Shown: positions 16,778-26,106 of the stretch, one piece after another
Layout: every line of letters starts with the position of its first letter
Numbering within the stretch: the first letter of the stretch is position 1
Source: Crocinitomicaceae bacterium
Lineage (GTDB): Bacteria > Bacteroidota > Bacteroidia > Flavobacteriales_D > Crocinitomicaceae
Direction of reading: 5' to 3'
Length of the DNA: 64,000 bases
NCBI GenBank assembly: GCA_029249445.1
Contig: JAQWHI010000003.1
Span: 62,001 to 126,000, forward strand
The notes under the pieces: generated by a model
Databases searched by the model: none
What the model was told of the DNA's origin: nothing
What the model saw: only the letters and a program-made list of their open reading frames with translations
Made by a program: the position numbers and the translations under genes

Positions 16778-16849
16778 AGCGGGCGATGAGATTCGAACTC
16801 ACGACCCTAACCTTGGCAAGGTTATGCTCTACCCCTGAGCTACGCCCGC
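16778..16849 (-). tRNA. tRNA-Gly (anticodon GCC)
   Basis: A 72-nt tRNA on the minus strand. The acceptor arm is GCGGGCG/CGCCCGC with discriminator T. The D-arm is GCTCAGGGGTAGAGC, the anticodon stem TAACC/GGTTA encloses loop TTGCCAA and the T-arm is GTGAGTTCGAATCTCAT. CCA is not encoded. It is upstream of tRNA-Leu on the same strand and probably co-transcribed. Confidence 0.95.
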
Positions 16850-16954
16850 TTGTCTTGTCATTGACAATTATTTCATTTACACTGCAGCGTTCTGCAGCGG
16901 GCGACAAATATATAGAGTATTTACAAAATACGAAAACCCAAATAGAAAAAAGTA

Positions 16955-19603
16955 CTAACCTCCAATCAATTTCTTAATCTCATTGAGCTTCATTAAGGCT
17001 TCAACAGGTGTCAGTGTATTGATATCGATATTCACTAACTCCTCCCTAATCTGCTCTAAAACAGGATCATTCAATTGGAAAAAACTCAATTGCATATCTT
17101 CCAACTCTGCACTTCGTTCCGATTTAACTTTTTTCGTTTTTTTATTTCCACCAGTGCCATTTTCGACCAATTCATGGGAAGTCTCCAATTGAGAAAGCAT
17201 ACTTTCTGCACGCTTTAAAACTTGAATCGGCATTCCTGCCAATTTTGCTACATGAATTCCAAAGGAATGTGCACTACCTCCCGCAACAAGCTTGCGCAAA
17301 AATAAAATCTTCTTCCCAACCTCTTTCACAGAGACATTGAAATTTTTAATGCGCTCAAACCGATTGGTCATCTCATTCAATTCGTGGTAATGCGTAGCAA
17401 ATAATGTTTTTCCTTTGTTTTGAGGATGCTCATGGATGTATTCAGCTATCGCCCAAGCGATAGAAATTCCATCGTAGGTGCTTGTACCCCTACCAATCTC
17501 GTCCAATAAAATCAATGAACGATTTGAGAGGTTGTTCAAAATACTGGACGTTTCATTCATCTCTACCATAAATGTTGACTCTCCTGACGAAATGTTGTCA
17601 GATGCACCAACACGTGTAAAAACCTTATCAACCAAGCCAAGCGATGCGCAAGCAGCGGGCACAAAGCACCCCATCTGAGCCATTAAGGAAATTAAAGCCG
17701 TTTGACGCAACAATGCACTCTTACCCGACATGTTCGGTCCAGTAATCATCATAATTTGTTGTTTGTCATTGTCCAAATACACTGAATTGGAAACGTACTC
17801 CTCTCCGATGCCCATCTGGCTCTCAATCACAGGATGTCGCCCATCTTTTATATCGATGGCATAAGATTCATTCACCTTCGGTTTTACATAATTATTCGAT
17901 TTTGCAATTTCTGCAAAAGACAGCAAACAGTCCAGTTGGGCAATCAAAAATGCATTGTATTGTATGGGCTGAATATAATCCGTCATTCCAATGACAAGAT
18001 CATGATACAGCTTCGATTCAAGCGAATGAATCTTCTCTTCAGCACCTAAAATTTTTGCTTCATATTCTTTCAGTTCCTCTGTGATGTAACGTTCTGCATT
18101 GACAAGGGTCTGCTTTCTAACCCACTCCTCTGGAACTTTGTCTTTATGGGTGTTGCGCACCTCAATATAATATCCAAAAACGTTATTGAATGCAATTTTC
18201 AAACTGGTGATTCCCGTTCGTTCGCTTTCACGCTCTTGAATTCCCTGTAAATAGTCTTTTCCTGAAAATGCGATCCCGCGCAACTCATCCAATTCCTTGT
18301 TAAAACCATCTGCAATCACTTTGCCTTTGCTAATCATCAGTGCCGGATCTTCGTGAAGCATCTGATCAACCATTTTAAGCAAACCATCACAGGTATCAAT
18401 TTGTTCAGCAACGCGACTTAAAACAGCATTTTTCTGCCGACCAATCAATTCTTTTATCGGCTTCATTTGAAGCAGCGTTCGCTTCAACTGTATGACCTCT
18501 TTTGGATTAATCTTTCCCACAGCAACTTTTGAAATGAGCCGCTCCAAATCATTGATTTCACTCAGATGGTCGCCAAGCGCAATACCTACCTCGTTATCTT
18601 GGTACAATGCTTCAACTGCATCCAAACGATCTTGAATTGGTTTTAAATCTTTCAATGGCAAAACCGTCCAACGCTTAATCATACGCCCGCCCATTGGGGT
18701 TTTTGTCTGGTCCAATACATCAATAAGCGTTGTCGCATTTTCATGCGGTGAACTGACCAATTCCAGATTGCGAATGGTAAAACGATCAAGCCACACATAT
18801 TTTTCTTCCTCAATTCTCGAAATTGAAGTGATATGTCCCAAACGATCGTGCTGATTTTCTGATAAGTAATGAACAGCAGCACCTGCCGCAATAATTCCTT
18901 CATACAATGCTTCAACTCCAAAACCTTTCAAGGTTTTTGTGCCAAATTGTTTATTGAGACTCTCAGTGGCATATTCCTCAGAATAAATCCAATCTTCCAA
19001 TCGAAATGAATAGTGCTTATTTCCAAATAAGGCATCATAATCTGATGCATTCTTTTTGTTGTAAATGATTTCAGTAGGATCGAATCCTTGAATTAATTTT
19101 TCAACATATTCATTGGTACCTTGTGCCACTAAAAACTCACCCGTTGACACATCTAAAAATGAAATTCCAGTCTCTTTTTTTCCAAAATGAATGGAACACA
19201 GGAAGTTGTTTTTTTTTGTATCTAAAACTTGATCATTGAATGAAACTCCTGGTGTCACTAGCTCAGTAACGCCGCGTTTCACAATCTTTTTCGTCATTTT
19301 AGGGTCTTCCAACTGATCACAAATTGCTACCCGGTGCCCTGCTCTGACGAGTTTGGGTAAATAGGTATCCATCGAATGATGCGGAAAACCCGCCAATTCA
19401 ACTTCTGAAGATGACCCCGCTCCCCTTTTGGTTAGCACAATCCCCAATACCTTAGCTGCAACAACGGCATCTTGACCAAATGTTTCATAAAAATCGCCAA
19501 CACGAAAAAGCAGCAATGCCTGAGGATGCTTCGCTTTAATCTGGTTGTATTGTTTCATTAGAGGAGTTTCCTTTACCTCTTTTTTAGGGCTTGTCTTCGC
19601 CAA
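16955..19603 (-). CDS. mutS: DNA mismatch repair protein MutS
   Basis: Recognises mispaired bases and starts mismatch repair with MutL. The N-terminal mismatch-binding domain shows [16 protein letters not shown], with the intercalating F-x-E motif. The C-terminal ATPase shows Walker [15 protein letters not shown], then [32 protein letters not shown] and [11 protein letters not shown] start the gene at the TTG at 19603, just before the conserved [17 protein letters not shown], giving 882 residues. The longer ORF back to 19729 adds a non-homologous, hydrophobic tail and would overlap the divergent methyltransferase start at 19690. The ATG at 19558 (MKQYNQ) is another option. mutL is not adjacent. 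Confidence 0.96.
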   Translation of the reverse strand: MAKTSPKKEVKETPLMKQYNQIKAKHPQALLLFRVGDFYETFGQDAVVAAKVLGIVLTKRGAGSSSEVELAGFPHHSMDTYLPKLVRAGHRVAICDQLEDPKMTKKIVKRGVTELVTPGVSFNDQVLDTKKNNFLCSIHFGKKETGISFLDVSTGEFLVAQGTNEYVEKLIQGFDPTEIIYNKKNASDYDALFGNKHYSFRLEDWIYSEEYATESLNKQFGTKTLKGFGVEALYEGIIAAGAAVHYLSENQHDRLGHITSISRIEEEKYVWLDRFTIRNLELVSSPHENATTLIDVLDQTKTPMGGRMIKRWTVLPLKDLKPIQDRLDAVEALYQDNEVGIALGDHLSEINDLERLISKVAVGKINPKEVIQLKRTLLQMKPIKELIGRQKNAVLSRVAEQIDTCDGLLKMVDQMLHEDPALMISKGKVIADGFNKELDELRGIAFSGKDYLQGIQERESERTGITSLKIAFNNVFGYYIEVRNTHKDKVPEEWVRKQTLVNAERYITEELKEYEAKILGAEEKIHSLESKLYHDLVIGMTDYIQPIQYNAFLIAQLDCLLSFAEIAKSNNYVKPKVNESYAIDIKDGRHPVIESQMGIGEEYVSNSVYLDNDKQQIMMITGPNMSGKSALLRQTALISLMAQMGCFVPAACASLGLVDKVFTRVGASDNISSGESTFMVEMNETSSILNNLSNRSLILLDEIGRGTSTYDGISIAWAIAEYIHEHPQNKGKTLFATHYHELNEMTNRFERIKNFNVSVKEVGKKILFLRKLVAGGSAHSFGIHVAKLAGMPIQVLKRAESMLSQLETSHELVENGTGGNKKTKKVKSERSAELEDMQLSFFQLNDPVLEQIREELVNIDINTLTPVEALMKLNEIKKLIGG

Positions 19604-19689
19604 GTCGTTTGATTTTATGATTTTTGTAAGATAAAAATAAAGTCGCCAAGCGATTTCAACAAATATACACTTCAGTTGTTTTCCACAAA

Positions 19690-20232
19690 ATGAATAAAAA
19701 ATTAAAACTTTGGGAATTAAATCGTGCAACGGATCAAGAGTTCAAGTCACAAGAAAAATACCCCATTACAGTTGTCTTAGACAGTATCCGAAGCCTAACA
19801 AATGTTGGTGCATTCTTCAGAACCTGTGATGCCTTCAATGTGGATAAGATTTATTTGTGTGGAATTACTGCAGCTCCACCTCATCGAGAAATTCAAAAAA
19901 CAGCACTCGGGGCAACGGATTCAATGAATTGGGAGCACAGAGATTCAATTGTTGAAGTAATTTCTGAACTTAAAGCATCTGGAAAGAAAATTTGTTCAAT
20001 TGAGCAAACAGAAAAAACAACACTCCTTCAAAATGTTTCAGATTTACCAAAAAATCACTTCGTGTTGGTGTTTGGAAATGAAGTGAATGGTGTTGATCAA
20101 GAAGTGATCAACCTTTCAGACCATATCATTGAAATCCCACAATTTGGGACAAAGCACAGCTTGAATGTTTCCGTTTGTGCAGGAATTGTTATTTGGGAAT
20201 TTGCAAAAAAATCCATTAATCACACCTCGTGA
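19690..20232 (+). CDS. TrmH/SpoU-family RNA 2'-O-methyltransferase
   Basis: S-adenosylmethionine-dependent 2'-O-ribose methyltransferase of the SPOUT superfamily acting on tRNA or rRNA. The 180 residues contain all three SpoU motifs: N-V-G-A-F-F-R-T (motif 1, about residue 37), [10 protein letters not shown] (motif 2, about 119) and [19 protein letters not shown] (motif 3, about 147), which form the knotted cofactor site. The lack of an N-terminal substrate-binding domain fits TrmL/TrmH-like small members. The target nucleotide is not certain. It is divergent from mutS. Confidence 0.9.
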   Translation: MNKKLKLWELNRATDQEFKSQEKYPITVVLDSIRSLTNVGAFFRTCDAFNVDKIYLCGITAAPPHREIQKTALGATDSMNWEHRDSIVEVISELKASGKKICSIEQTEKTTLLQNVSDLPKNHFVLVFGNEVNGVDQEVINLSDHIIEIPQFGTKHSLNVSVCAGIVIWEFAKKSINHTS

Positions 20233-20399
20233 ACAAGAGTTTTAGCATAGATTAACAGTCTTTAAAAGCATCATAAAAACCTCCCCATTCATAGAGCAGA
20301 GACCAAACCCAAACTTTCATTCATTCTTTTTGTGCCAAGGCATCGATCTGAAAAATAAAATCATAGAATAGAATGATCAATAAATCGAATAATCCTCAT

Positions 20400-20407
20400 T
20401 AAATTTG
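20400..20407 (+). promoter_or_regulatory. -7 promoter element for the ferredoxin-NADP reductase gene
   Basis: TAAATTTG matches TAnnTTTG. It overlaps an upstream in-frame GTG at 20407, which argues for the ATG at 20428 as the true start. Confidence 0.45.
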
Positions 20408-20427
20408 TGCACTCAAAATCAAATGAA

Positions 20428-21438
20428 ATGATTAAAACCGATATCATCATCATCGGAGCAGGACCCGTAGGTCTATTTACAGTATTTGAAGCAGGACTAC
20501 TCAAATTGCGCTGCCACCTTATTGACTCACTTGCTCAACCTGGAGGTCAATGTTCAGAAATCTATCCCAAAAAACCGATTTTTGATATTCCTGGGTTCCC
20601 TGAAATTTTGGCTGGCGACCTTGTTGATAATCTTGTAAAACAAGCTGCGCCATTTAACCCAGGATTCACGCTTGGAGAAGCTGCTGTCAATATTGAAAAA
20701 ATATCGGAAAACGAATTTATCGTAACAACCAACAAAGGAACGAAACACTCTGCTCCAATCGTGATGATTGCAGGAGGGCTTGGTGTCTTTGAGCCTCGTA
20801 AACCTCCTATCGAAGGATTAGAGAACTTCGAAGATAAAGGTGTTGAATACATTATCAAAGATCCCGAGTTCTACCAAAGCAAACGTTGCGTAATTGCTGG
20901 AGGCGGAGACTCAGCACTGGATTGGGCAATCTATTTAGCGAAAAACAACATTGCTTCTGAGGTTTCCCTGGTCCATAGACGTGCTTCTTTTAGAGGTCAT
21001 TTGGACTCTGTGCAACAAATTATGGACTTGGCAGATGAAGGAAAAGTAAATTTAATTACTGAAGCTGAAGTAGTTGGAATTGACGGAAATGGCAGTGTGT
21101 CAAATGTGACCATCAAACACAAAACACAAGGCGAAATCGTAAAAGATACAGACCATTTCATCCCTCTATTCGGCTTGAAACCGAGTCTCGGACCAATTGC
21201 AGATTGGGGTCTAGAAATTGAGAAAAATGCAATCAAAGTGAATACACTTGATTATTCAACGAATACTCCGGGAATCTACGCAATCGGGGATGTGAATACA
21301 TACACGAACAAACTCAAATTGATCCTGTGTGGATTCCATGAAGGTACACTTGCAGTTCAGTCCGCATTTGCTCGAATTCATCCGGACAAGAAAAACGTAT
21401 TAAAATACACAACGGTGAATGGCGTAAATGGATTCTAG
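20428..21438 (+). CDS. Ferredoxin-NADP+ reductase, thioredoxin-reductase type
   Basis: FAD- and NADPH-binding reductase of the TrxR-like ferredoxin-NADP+ reductase family, which passes electrons between NADPH and ferredoxin. The 336 residues have an FAD site IIIGAGPVGLFTVFEAG near the N-terminus, GQCSEIYPKKPIFDIPG (about 38-54), an NADPH site CVIAGGGDSALDWAIYLA (about 155) and the terminal FAD motif GIYAIGDVNTYTNKLKLI. There is no CxxC redox pair as in true thioredoxin reductase; family members use flavin alone. The start is the ATG at 20428, not the GTG 21 bp upstream. Confidence 0.88.
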   Translation: MIKTDIIIIGAGPVGLFTVFEAGLLKLRCHLIDSLAQPGGQCSEIYPKKPIFDIPGFPEILAGDLVDNLVKQAAPFNPGFTLGEAAVNIEKISENEFIVTTNKGTKHSAPIVMIAGGLGVFEPRKPPIEGLENFEDKGVEYIIKDPEFYQSKRCVIAGGGDSALDWAIYLAKNNIASEVSLVHRRASFRGHLDSVQQIMDLADEGKVNLITEAEVVGIDGNGSVSNVTIKHKTQGEIVKDTDHFIPLFGLKPSLGPIADWGLEIEKNAIKVNTLDYSTNTPGIYAIGDVNTYTNKLKLILCGFHEGTLAVQSAFARIHPDKKNVLKYTTVNGVNGF

Positions 21439-21485
21439 GCGATAGATTCCTATTCCAAGCAATTCAATTTGTCTATCTTTAAACC

Positions 21486-22856
21486 ATGAACAGAAAGACA
21501 ATTAATGCAGTAATCATTTTGGGAGTCATCTCCGTTGCGAGTATATTGTTCATTCAGCTTGCTTCAATCAACCGAACTGAAGGACTTCAGAAAAAAAACA
21601 TTGAAATCCTCAAAAAAAATATAAAAATCCAAGAGCGGGAAGACAGTTTAAGCTTGGTTCATTTTACAGAGCAAACTCATCTTGCTTTGACCAATGTTTT
21701 GCACAGGATTACAATAATGAATGCGGACAGTTCTGATCTTTACGAATCTGTAAAACGCTTAGAACCCAACTATTTTACGGTTGATTTCAATGAAGATATA
21801 GACGCTTACCAACTCGAAACATGGCTCAAGCGCGAACTGTACAACAACAATCTTTATTACAATTTTCAATTTGGAATCTACGACTGCTTCAATGACTCCA
21901 TCTCATTTTATCCGATGGTTCGCTACAATGGGGCCGAATTTGAATCAGACACAACACTCGTTCTAAAAACACCTAGACTGCAATGGAAGCGAGACGGACA
22001 TTATTTCACTGTTTATTTTCCTACCGTCAAACTGCGTAAAAATTTGAGAACGAAATCAGTCGAACCACAGACCTATTCGCCGTACATCTACTTAATGATT
22101 ATTGTAATTTCCACGCTTGTGTTTTTTGGTTTTTCGGTGCTTGTAATTATTCGTCAAAAAAGACTCTCGGAAGTCAAAACAGACTTTATTAACAACATGA
22201 CGCATGAGCTAAAAACACCAATTTCGTCCATTGGACTTTGCAGTGAAATGATCATGAAAACCGACAGCAACCTTGATCCCAAAAAAATTCAAAAATACGC
22301 AGGTTTAATATTCAAAGAAAACAAACGATTGGAGCACCAAGTTGAACGTGTTTTAAATATCGCAAAAATGGACAAGCACGATGTCATTTTGGAAAAAGAA
22401 GCGTTTAATATTCACGAGTTCCTTGAAGAACTCAAACACAATTTTGATTTCAACCAAAATGAAACGGGAAAGTGTATCAATTTGCAATTAAACGCCCAGA
22501 GTGACGAAATTACCGTTGACCCAGTGCACATCTCAAACGTACTACACAATTTAGTTGATAATGCTATTAAATACTGCACAGATACACCTCAAATTGTAAT
22601 AAAAACAGAACAAGATGCCAAATACTTTGTGATTGAAGTTACTGACAATGGAATTGGTATCAAACGAGAAAATCTAAAAATGATTTTCGATAAATTCTAT
22701 CGGGTACCCACAGGAAATTTACATGATGTAAAAGGGTTCGGACTTGGATTGTATTATGTAAAGACAATAATTGACGGACATAAAGGACAAATATCCGTTA
22801 AAAGTGCAATTGGCGCAGGAACAACGTTTCGACTAAAACTGCCCCTTCAAACATAA
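21486..22856 (+). CDS. Sensor histidine kinase (orphan)
   Basis: Membrane-bound two-component sensor of 456 residues. TM1 is at about 8-26, a periplasmic sensor region at about 27-203 with no domain I recognise, and TM2 at about 204-226. The HisKA dimerisation helix carries the phospho-accepting His in NNMTHELKTPISSIGL (about residue 241). The HATPase domain has the N box NLVDNAIKYC, G1 DNGIGIKRENL, F box FDKFYRV and G2 GFGLGLYYVK. The architecture resembles RprX-like kinases of Bacteroidota. No response regulator is adjacent, so its partner is elsewhere. It is convergent with a small secreted protein gene (4-bp gap). Confidence 0.92.
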   Translation: MNRKTINAVIILGVISVASILFIQLASINRTEGLQKKNIEILKKNIKIQEREDSLSLVHFTEQTHLALTNVLHRITIMNADSSDLYESVKRLEPNYFTVDFNEDIDAYQLETWLKRELYNNNLYYNFQFGIYDCFNDSISFYPMVRYNGAEFESDTTLVLKTPRLQWKRDGHYFTVYFPTVKLRKNLRTKSVEPQTYSPYIYLMIIVISTLVFFGFSVLVIIRQKRLSEVKTDFINNMTHELKTPISSIGLCSEMIMKTDSNLDPKKIQKYAGLIFKENKRLEHQVERVLNIAKMDKHDVILEKEAFNIHEFLEELKHNFDFNQNETGKCINLQLNAQSDEITVDPVHISNVLHNLVDNAIKYCTDTPQIVIKTEQDAKYFVIEVTDNGIGIKRENLKMIFDKFYRVPTGNLHDVKGFGLGLYYVKTIIDGHKGQISVKSAIGAGTTFRLKLPLQT

Positions 22857-22860
22857 AGAT

Positions 22861-23250
22861 TCATCGTTTGATTTTACTCAATTCTGCTATTGGCTGCGGA
22901 TACATTCCATCTCGTGAGAGCTTTTTCCCCCGTTTGTAAACCATGATGCGCTCCGTTGCAAGCTGACCATCAATCTTAACATCTAATAAATAGTACTTTT
23001 TTGCGATAAAAAGCACTTCATATGTGCCACTCGTGAGGTATTGACCAATTCGAATATGAAGCTTCGACTTTTCGATTTCTATCCGAATAGACGCCCCTGA
23101 AACAAACATCATATCTTCTGAGGATTCCATACAGTAACCAGGTATCACTCCCTCATAAGCCCCAAAGTACTTGCGCTTCAAATCTGACTTTCTCTGACCA
23201 AAGGTAAAAACAGGAAGAAGAAGCAATACGAAAATGATATACTTACCCAT
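22861..23250 (-). CDS. Small secreted protein of unknown function
   Basis: Predicted exported protein of 129 residues from the ATG at 23250 (MGKYIIFVLLLLPVFTFGQ is a clean signal peptide). Longer versions start 25 codons upstream, but the extra residues bury the signal sequence. The mature part is rich in beta-forming and basic residues (RKYFGAYEGVIPGY, LHIRIGQYLTSGTYEV, YLLDVKIDG, IMVYKRGKKLSRDGMYPQ). I do not recognise a domain. It is convergent with the histidine kinase and divergent from thyA. Possible roles cannot be inferred from context. Confidence 0.65.
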   Translation of the reverse strand: MGKYIIFVLLLLPVFTFGQRKSDLKRKYFGAYEGVIPGYCMESSEDMMFVSGASIRIEIEKSKLHIRIGQYLTSGTYEVLFIAKKYYLLDVKIDGQLATERIMVYKRGKKLSRDGMYPQPIAELSKIKR

Positions 23251-23362
23251 AGAACTAAGATAACAAATTAAAATGGAAGCCATCAAAACGCATTTCGATG
23301 ATAATTTATTAACCATTCGCACCACTTACGAACATTCACTTCTAATTATCCCTGAAAAAAAT

Positions 23363-23370
23363 TAAATTCG
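23363..23370 (+). promoter_or_regulatory. -7 promoter element for thyA
   Basis: TAAATTCG (TAnnTTCG variant of the Bacteroidota -7 box) lies 25 bp before the thyA ATG. Confidence 0.35.
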
Positions 23371-23395
23371 AGTCGGTTAAAAATGAAAAAACAGC

Positions 23396-24190
23396 ATGAA
23401 GCAATATCACGATCTATTAAGGCATATTCTCGACAATGGAACAAAAAAAGAGGACCGCACAGGAACAGGAACAACATCTGTTTTTGGATATCAAATGCGC
23501 TTTAACCTCAACGATGGGTTTCCATGTGTGACTACAAAGAAACTGCACCTAAGATCAATAATTCATGAACTTCTTTGGTTTATTGATGGAGATACGAACA
23601 TCAAATATCTAAAGGACAACAACGTCCGAATCTGGGATGAATGGGCCGACGAAGATGGAAACCTTGGCCCCGTATATGGACATCAATGGCGTTCTTGGCC
23701 TGATGGAAAAGGTGGGACAATAGATCAAATAACCAAATTGGTACATGCATTGAAAAACAATCCTGACTCAAGAAGACATATTGTTTCCGCTTGGAACGTA
23801 GCTGACGTTGACAATATGGCACTTCCTCCATGCCATACTCTTTTTCAATTCTATGTGGCTGATGGTAAATTGAGTTGTCAATTGTACCAACGAAGTGCCG
23901 ACACATTTTTAGGTGTTCCCTTTAACATTGCGTCATATGCATTGTTTACAATGATGCTTGCACAAGTCTGCGATTTGAAGCTGGGTGATTTTGTACACAC
24001 TTTTGGAGATGCTCACATCTACAGCAACCACCTGGAACAGGTCGACCTCCAATTGAGTAGAGATTTCCGACCATTACCAACTATGAAAATCAATCCTAAC
24101 GTAAAAGATATTTTTAGTTTTAAATATGATGATTTCGAACTTATCAATTATGATCCACACCCGCACATTAAGGGTGTTGTGGCTGTTTAG
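23396..24190 (+). CDS. thyA: Thymidylate synthase
   Basis: Makes dTMP from dUMP using methylenetetrahydrofolate. The 264 residues match the E. coli-type enzyme. Visible motifs are [13 protein letters not shown] (about residue 18), the catalytic Cys in [12 protein letters not shown] (about residue 146), [18 protein letters not shown] and [13 protein letters not shown]-type block [12 protein letters not shown]. It is first in a three-gene unit with a CapA-like gene and folA. The latter recycles the dihydrofolate that ThyA produces, a logical pairing. Confidence 0.97.
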   Translation: MKQYHDLLRHILDNGTKKEDRTGTGTTSVFGYQMRFNLNDGFPCVTTKKLHLRSIIHELLWFIDGDTNIKYLKDNNVRIWDEWADEDGNLGPVYGHQWRSWPDGKGGTIDQITKLVHALKNNPDSRRHIVSAWNVADVDNMALPPCHTLFQFYVADGKLSCQLYQRSADTFLGVPFNIASYALFTMMLAQVCDLKLGDFVHTFGDAHIYSNHLEQVDLQLSRDFRPLPTMKINPNVKDIFSFKYDDFELINYDPHPHIKGVVAV

Positions 24191-25532
24191 CTCATGCTTC
24201 CTTTCCCCCATACTCGTTGTTGCGCAAAATAATGAAGTTTCCTTATTGTTTGTGGGCGATGTCATGCAACATGATGGTCAAATTGAAGCTGCATACAACG
24301 CAACAAATAACAGTTATGAATACGAAGACGGTTTTAAGTTTGTAAAGCCAATTATCAACACTTTCGACATTGCAATAGCAAACCTTGAAGTAACACTTGC
24401 AGGAAAACCCTACCGAGGTTACCCCCAATTTTCAGCTCCAGATGAACTGGCAGAAACATTGATCAATTCAGGATTCAATGTCATCTTAACATCCAATAAT
24501 CACTCATGCGACCGCGGAGAAAATGGAGTTATTCGCACGCTAGATCGCTTGGATGAATTGGGAGTAAGACATACTGGCACTTTTAGAAGTCAAGCTGAAC
24601 GGGACGAAAAATACCCACTCATGATTGAAGCAAACGACATGAAAATTGCAATGCTGAACTATACATACGGGACAAATGGACTTGAAGTGAACAAACCGCT
24701 CATCATCAACTACATTGACAGCACAATTATAAAGTCAGACATTAAAAAAGCAAAAGAACGTGGGGCAGACTATATCATCTGTAATATGCACTGGGGATTA
24801 GAATATAAGTTTCTCCCTAACAGCTACCAAAAAACATACGAGGCAATGTGCTACAGAAATGGCGTTGACATGGTGATCGGAGGACACCCTCACGTAGTGC
24901 AACCAATAGTGAGAAAGAAAATAAACAATGCTGACAAGTTAACTGTCTGGTCACTCGGGAACTTTGTATCCAACATGCAAACACGACCTACAAGAGGCGG
25001 ACTAATGGTTGGCGCTACGATTAAAAAAGAAGGGCAACAAATTGCAATTAAAAACGTTGAACATTACCTCGTTTATGTACTCAAGAAAAAGGAAGGTGAA
25101 GTCACTCAATATTACATACTCCCTGACTTTGAATACAATACAATAAGGAACTCTTTTTTAGATGAAAAAAATACAACTCATTACAAGAATTTCTTTGAGG
25201 ATAGCCGCAAGCTCTTCACAAAGCATAACCGTGGATCATCAGAAATAATAATTGAGAAAACTTCCGATATAGGAAAACTTTACACAAAGCTATTGAGTAT
25301 GTACTATTCTGTCGCACTGTCGTCAACAAATGATGATCTATTGCTAGACGATCAACTGGCACCATACCTCCACGAGACGATTGATACTAAGGGAAATAAC
25401 ACAATTCTTTCGGGAGTCTGTGATACAAAATCACAAGCATTGGGCAATGCTCAATTTATGAAAGACTGTGGAATGCATGATTTAAAATTGGTAAAAGTAA
25501 CACCTGGAACAATTGAAGTAATAAACGAATGA
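24150..25532 (+). CDS. CapA-family (PGA_cap) metallophosphatase-like protein
   Basis: Predicted secreted protein of about 460 residues of the CapA/PGA_cap calcineurin-like superfamily. Some relatives act in poly-gamma-glutamate capsule anchoring; the role here is unproven. After a likely signal peptide ([21 protein letters not shown]), metal-site blocks are [45 protein letters not shown] and GGHPHVVQP. An extra C-terminal 130 residues have no domain I know and end in a sequence like a short alpha-beta repeat (about 415-455). The start is inside the 3' end of thyA (overlap about 40 bp), and the stop overlaps folA by 4 nt (ATGA). An ATG at 24126 is also possible. Confidence 0.85.
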   Translation: MIHTRTLRVLWLFSSCFLSPILVVAQNNEVSLLFVGDVMQHDGQIEAAYNATNNSYEYEDGFKFVKPIINTFDIAIANLEVTLAGKPYRGYPQFSAPDELAETLINSGFNVILTSNNHSCDRGENGVIRTLDRLDELGVRHTGTFRSQAERDEKYPLMIEANDMKIAMLNYTYGTNGLEVNKPLIINYIDSTIIKSDIKKAKERGADYIICNMHWGLEYKFLPNSYQKTYEAMCYRNGVDMVIGGHPHVVQPIVRKKINNADKLTVWSLGNFVSNMQTRPTRGGLMVGATIKKEGQQIAIKNVEHYLVYVLKKKEGEVTQYYILPDFEYNTIRNSFLDEKNTTHYKNFFEDSRKLFTKHNRGSSEIIIEKTSDIGKLYTKLLSMYYSVALSSTNDDLLLDDQLAPYLHETIDTKGNNTILSGVCDTKSQALGNAQFMKDCGMHDLKLVKVTPGTIEVINE

Positions 25533-26035
25533 AAGCAGCACTAATCGTAGCAATGGATCTGGAGAGAGGCATCGGGAAAAATAACGACTTGATGTGGCAC
25601 CTTCCCAATGACATGAAATTCTTTAAAGAAACGACTCAAAATCAAATTGTCGTTATGGGTAGGAAAAATTTTGAATCAATCCCCAAACGATTTCGGCCGC
25701 TTCCCAATAGAGAAAACATTGTTCTTACTCGAAACACAAACTTTTCTGCTGAAGGATGCAAGGTATTTCATACTTTGAATGCATGCATTGATCAACTGAG
25801 TGATGTAACGGACAAAAAAGTATTCATCATTGGAGGGGGAGAAATTTACAAGCTTGCCTTAGATGCCGGAATTGTAGATGAAATGTATATAACACATGTT
25901 AATAAAACCTATGGAGCGGACACCTTTTTTCCCGAGTTTAATTTAAAATCATGGAATGTAGAGACACTACAAAAACAAGAAATCAACGACACACACAAAG
26001 CCAGTTTTACTACTATAAAGTACACGAAACGTTGA
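25529..26035 (+). CDS. folA: Dihydrofolate reductase
   Basis: Reduces dihydrofolate to tetrahydrofolate with NADPH; target of trimethoprim. The 168 residues have LIVAMDLERGIGKNNDLMWHLPNDMKFFK (landmark about 4-32; the acidic Asp in the LPNDMK motif is the catalytic carboxylate), VVMGRKNFESIP, IVLTRN and VFIIGGGEIYKLAL. It overlaps the upstream CapA-like gene by 4 nt and so is translated with it. In the same unit as thyA. Confidence 0.96.
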   Translation: MKAALIVAMDLERGIGKNNDLMWHLPNDMKFFKETTQNQIVVMGRKNFESIPKRFRPLPNRENIVLTRNTNFSAEGCKVFHTLNACIDQLSDVTDKKVFIIGGGEIYKLALDAGIVDEMYITHVNKTYGADTFFPEFNLKSWNVETLQKQEINDTHKASFTTIKYTKR

Positions 26036-26106
26036 GCTAAAAAAGGTAGTTTGTATATCGAAAATAGTACAATTGAATTATTAATATCCCCTCACGCACG
26101 AAAGAA

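Noticed and set aside
16698-16907. 69-residue minus-strand reading frame spanning the tRNA-Gly region
   Set aside because: It runs across tRNA-Gly in the same orientation; its composition reflects the tRNA sequence rather than a protein.
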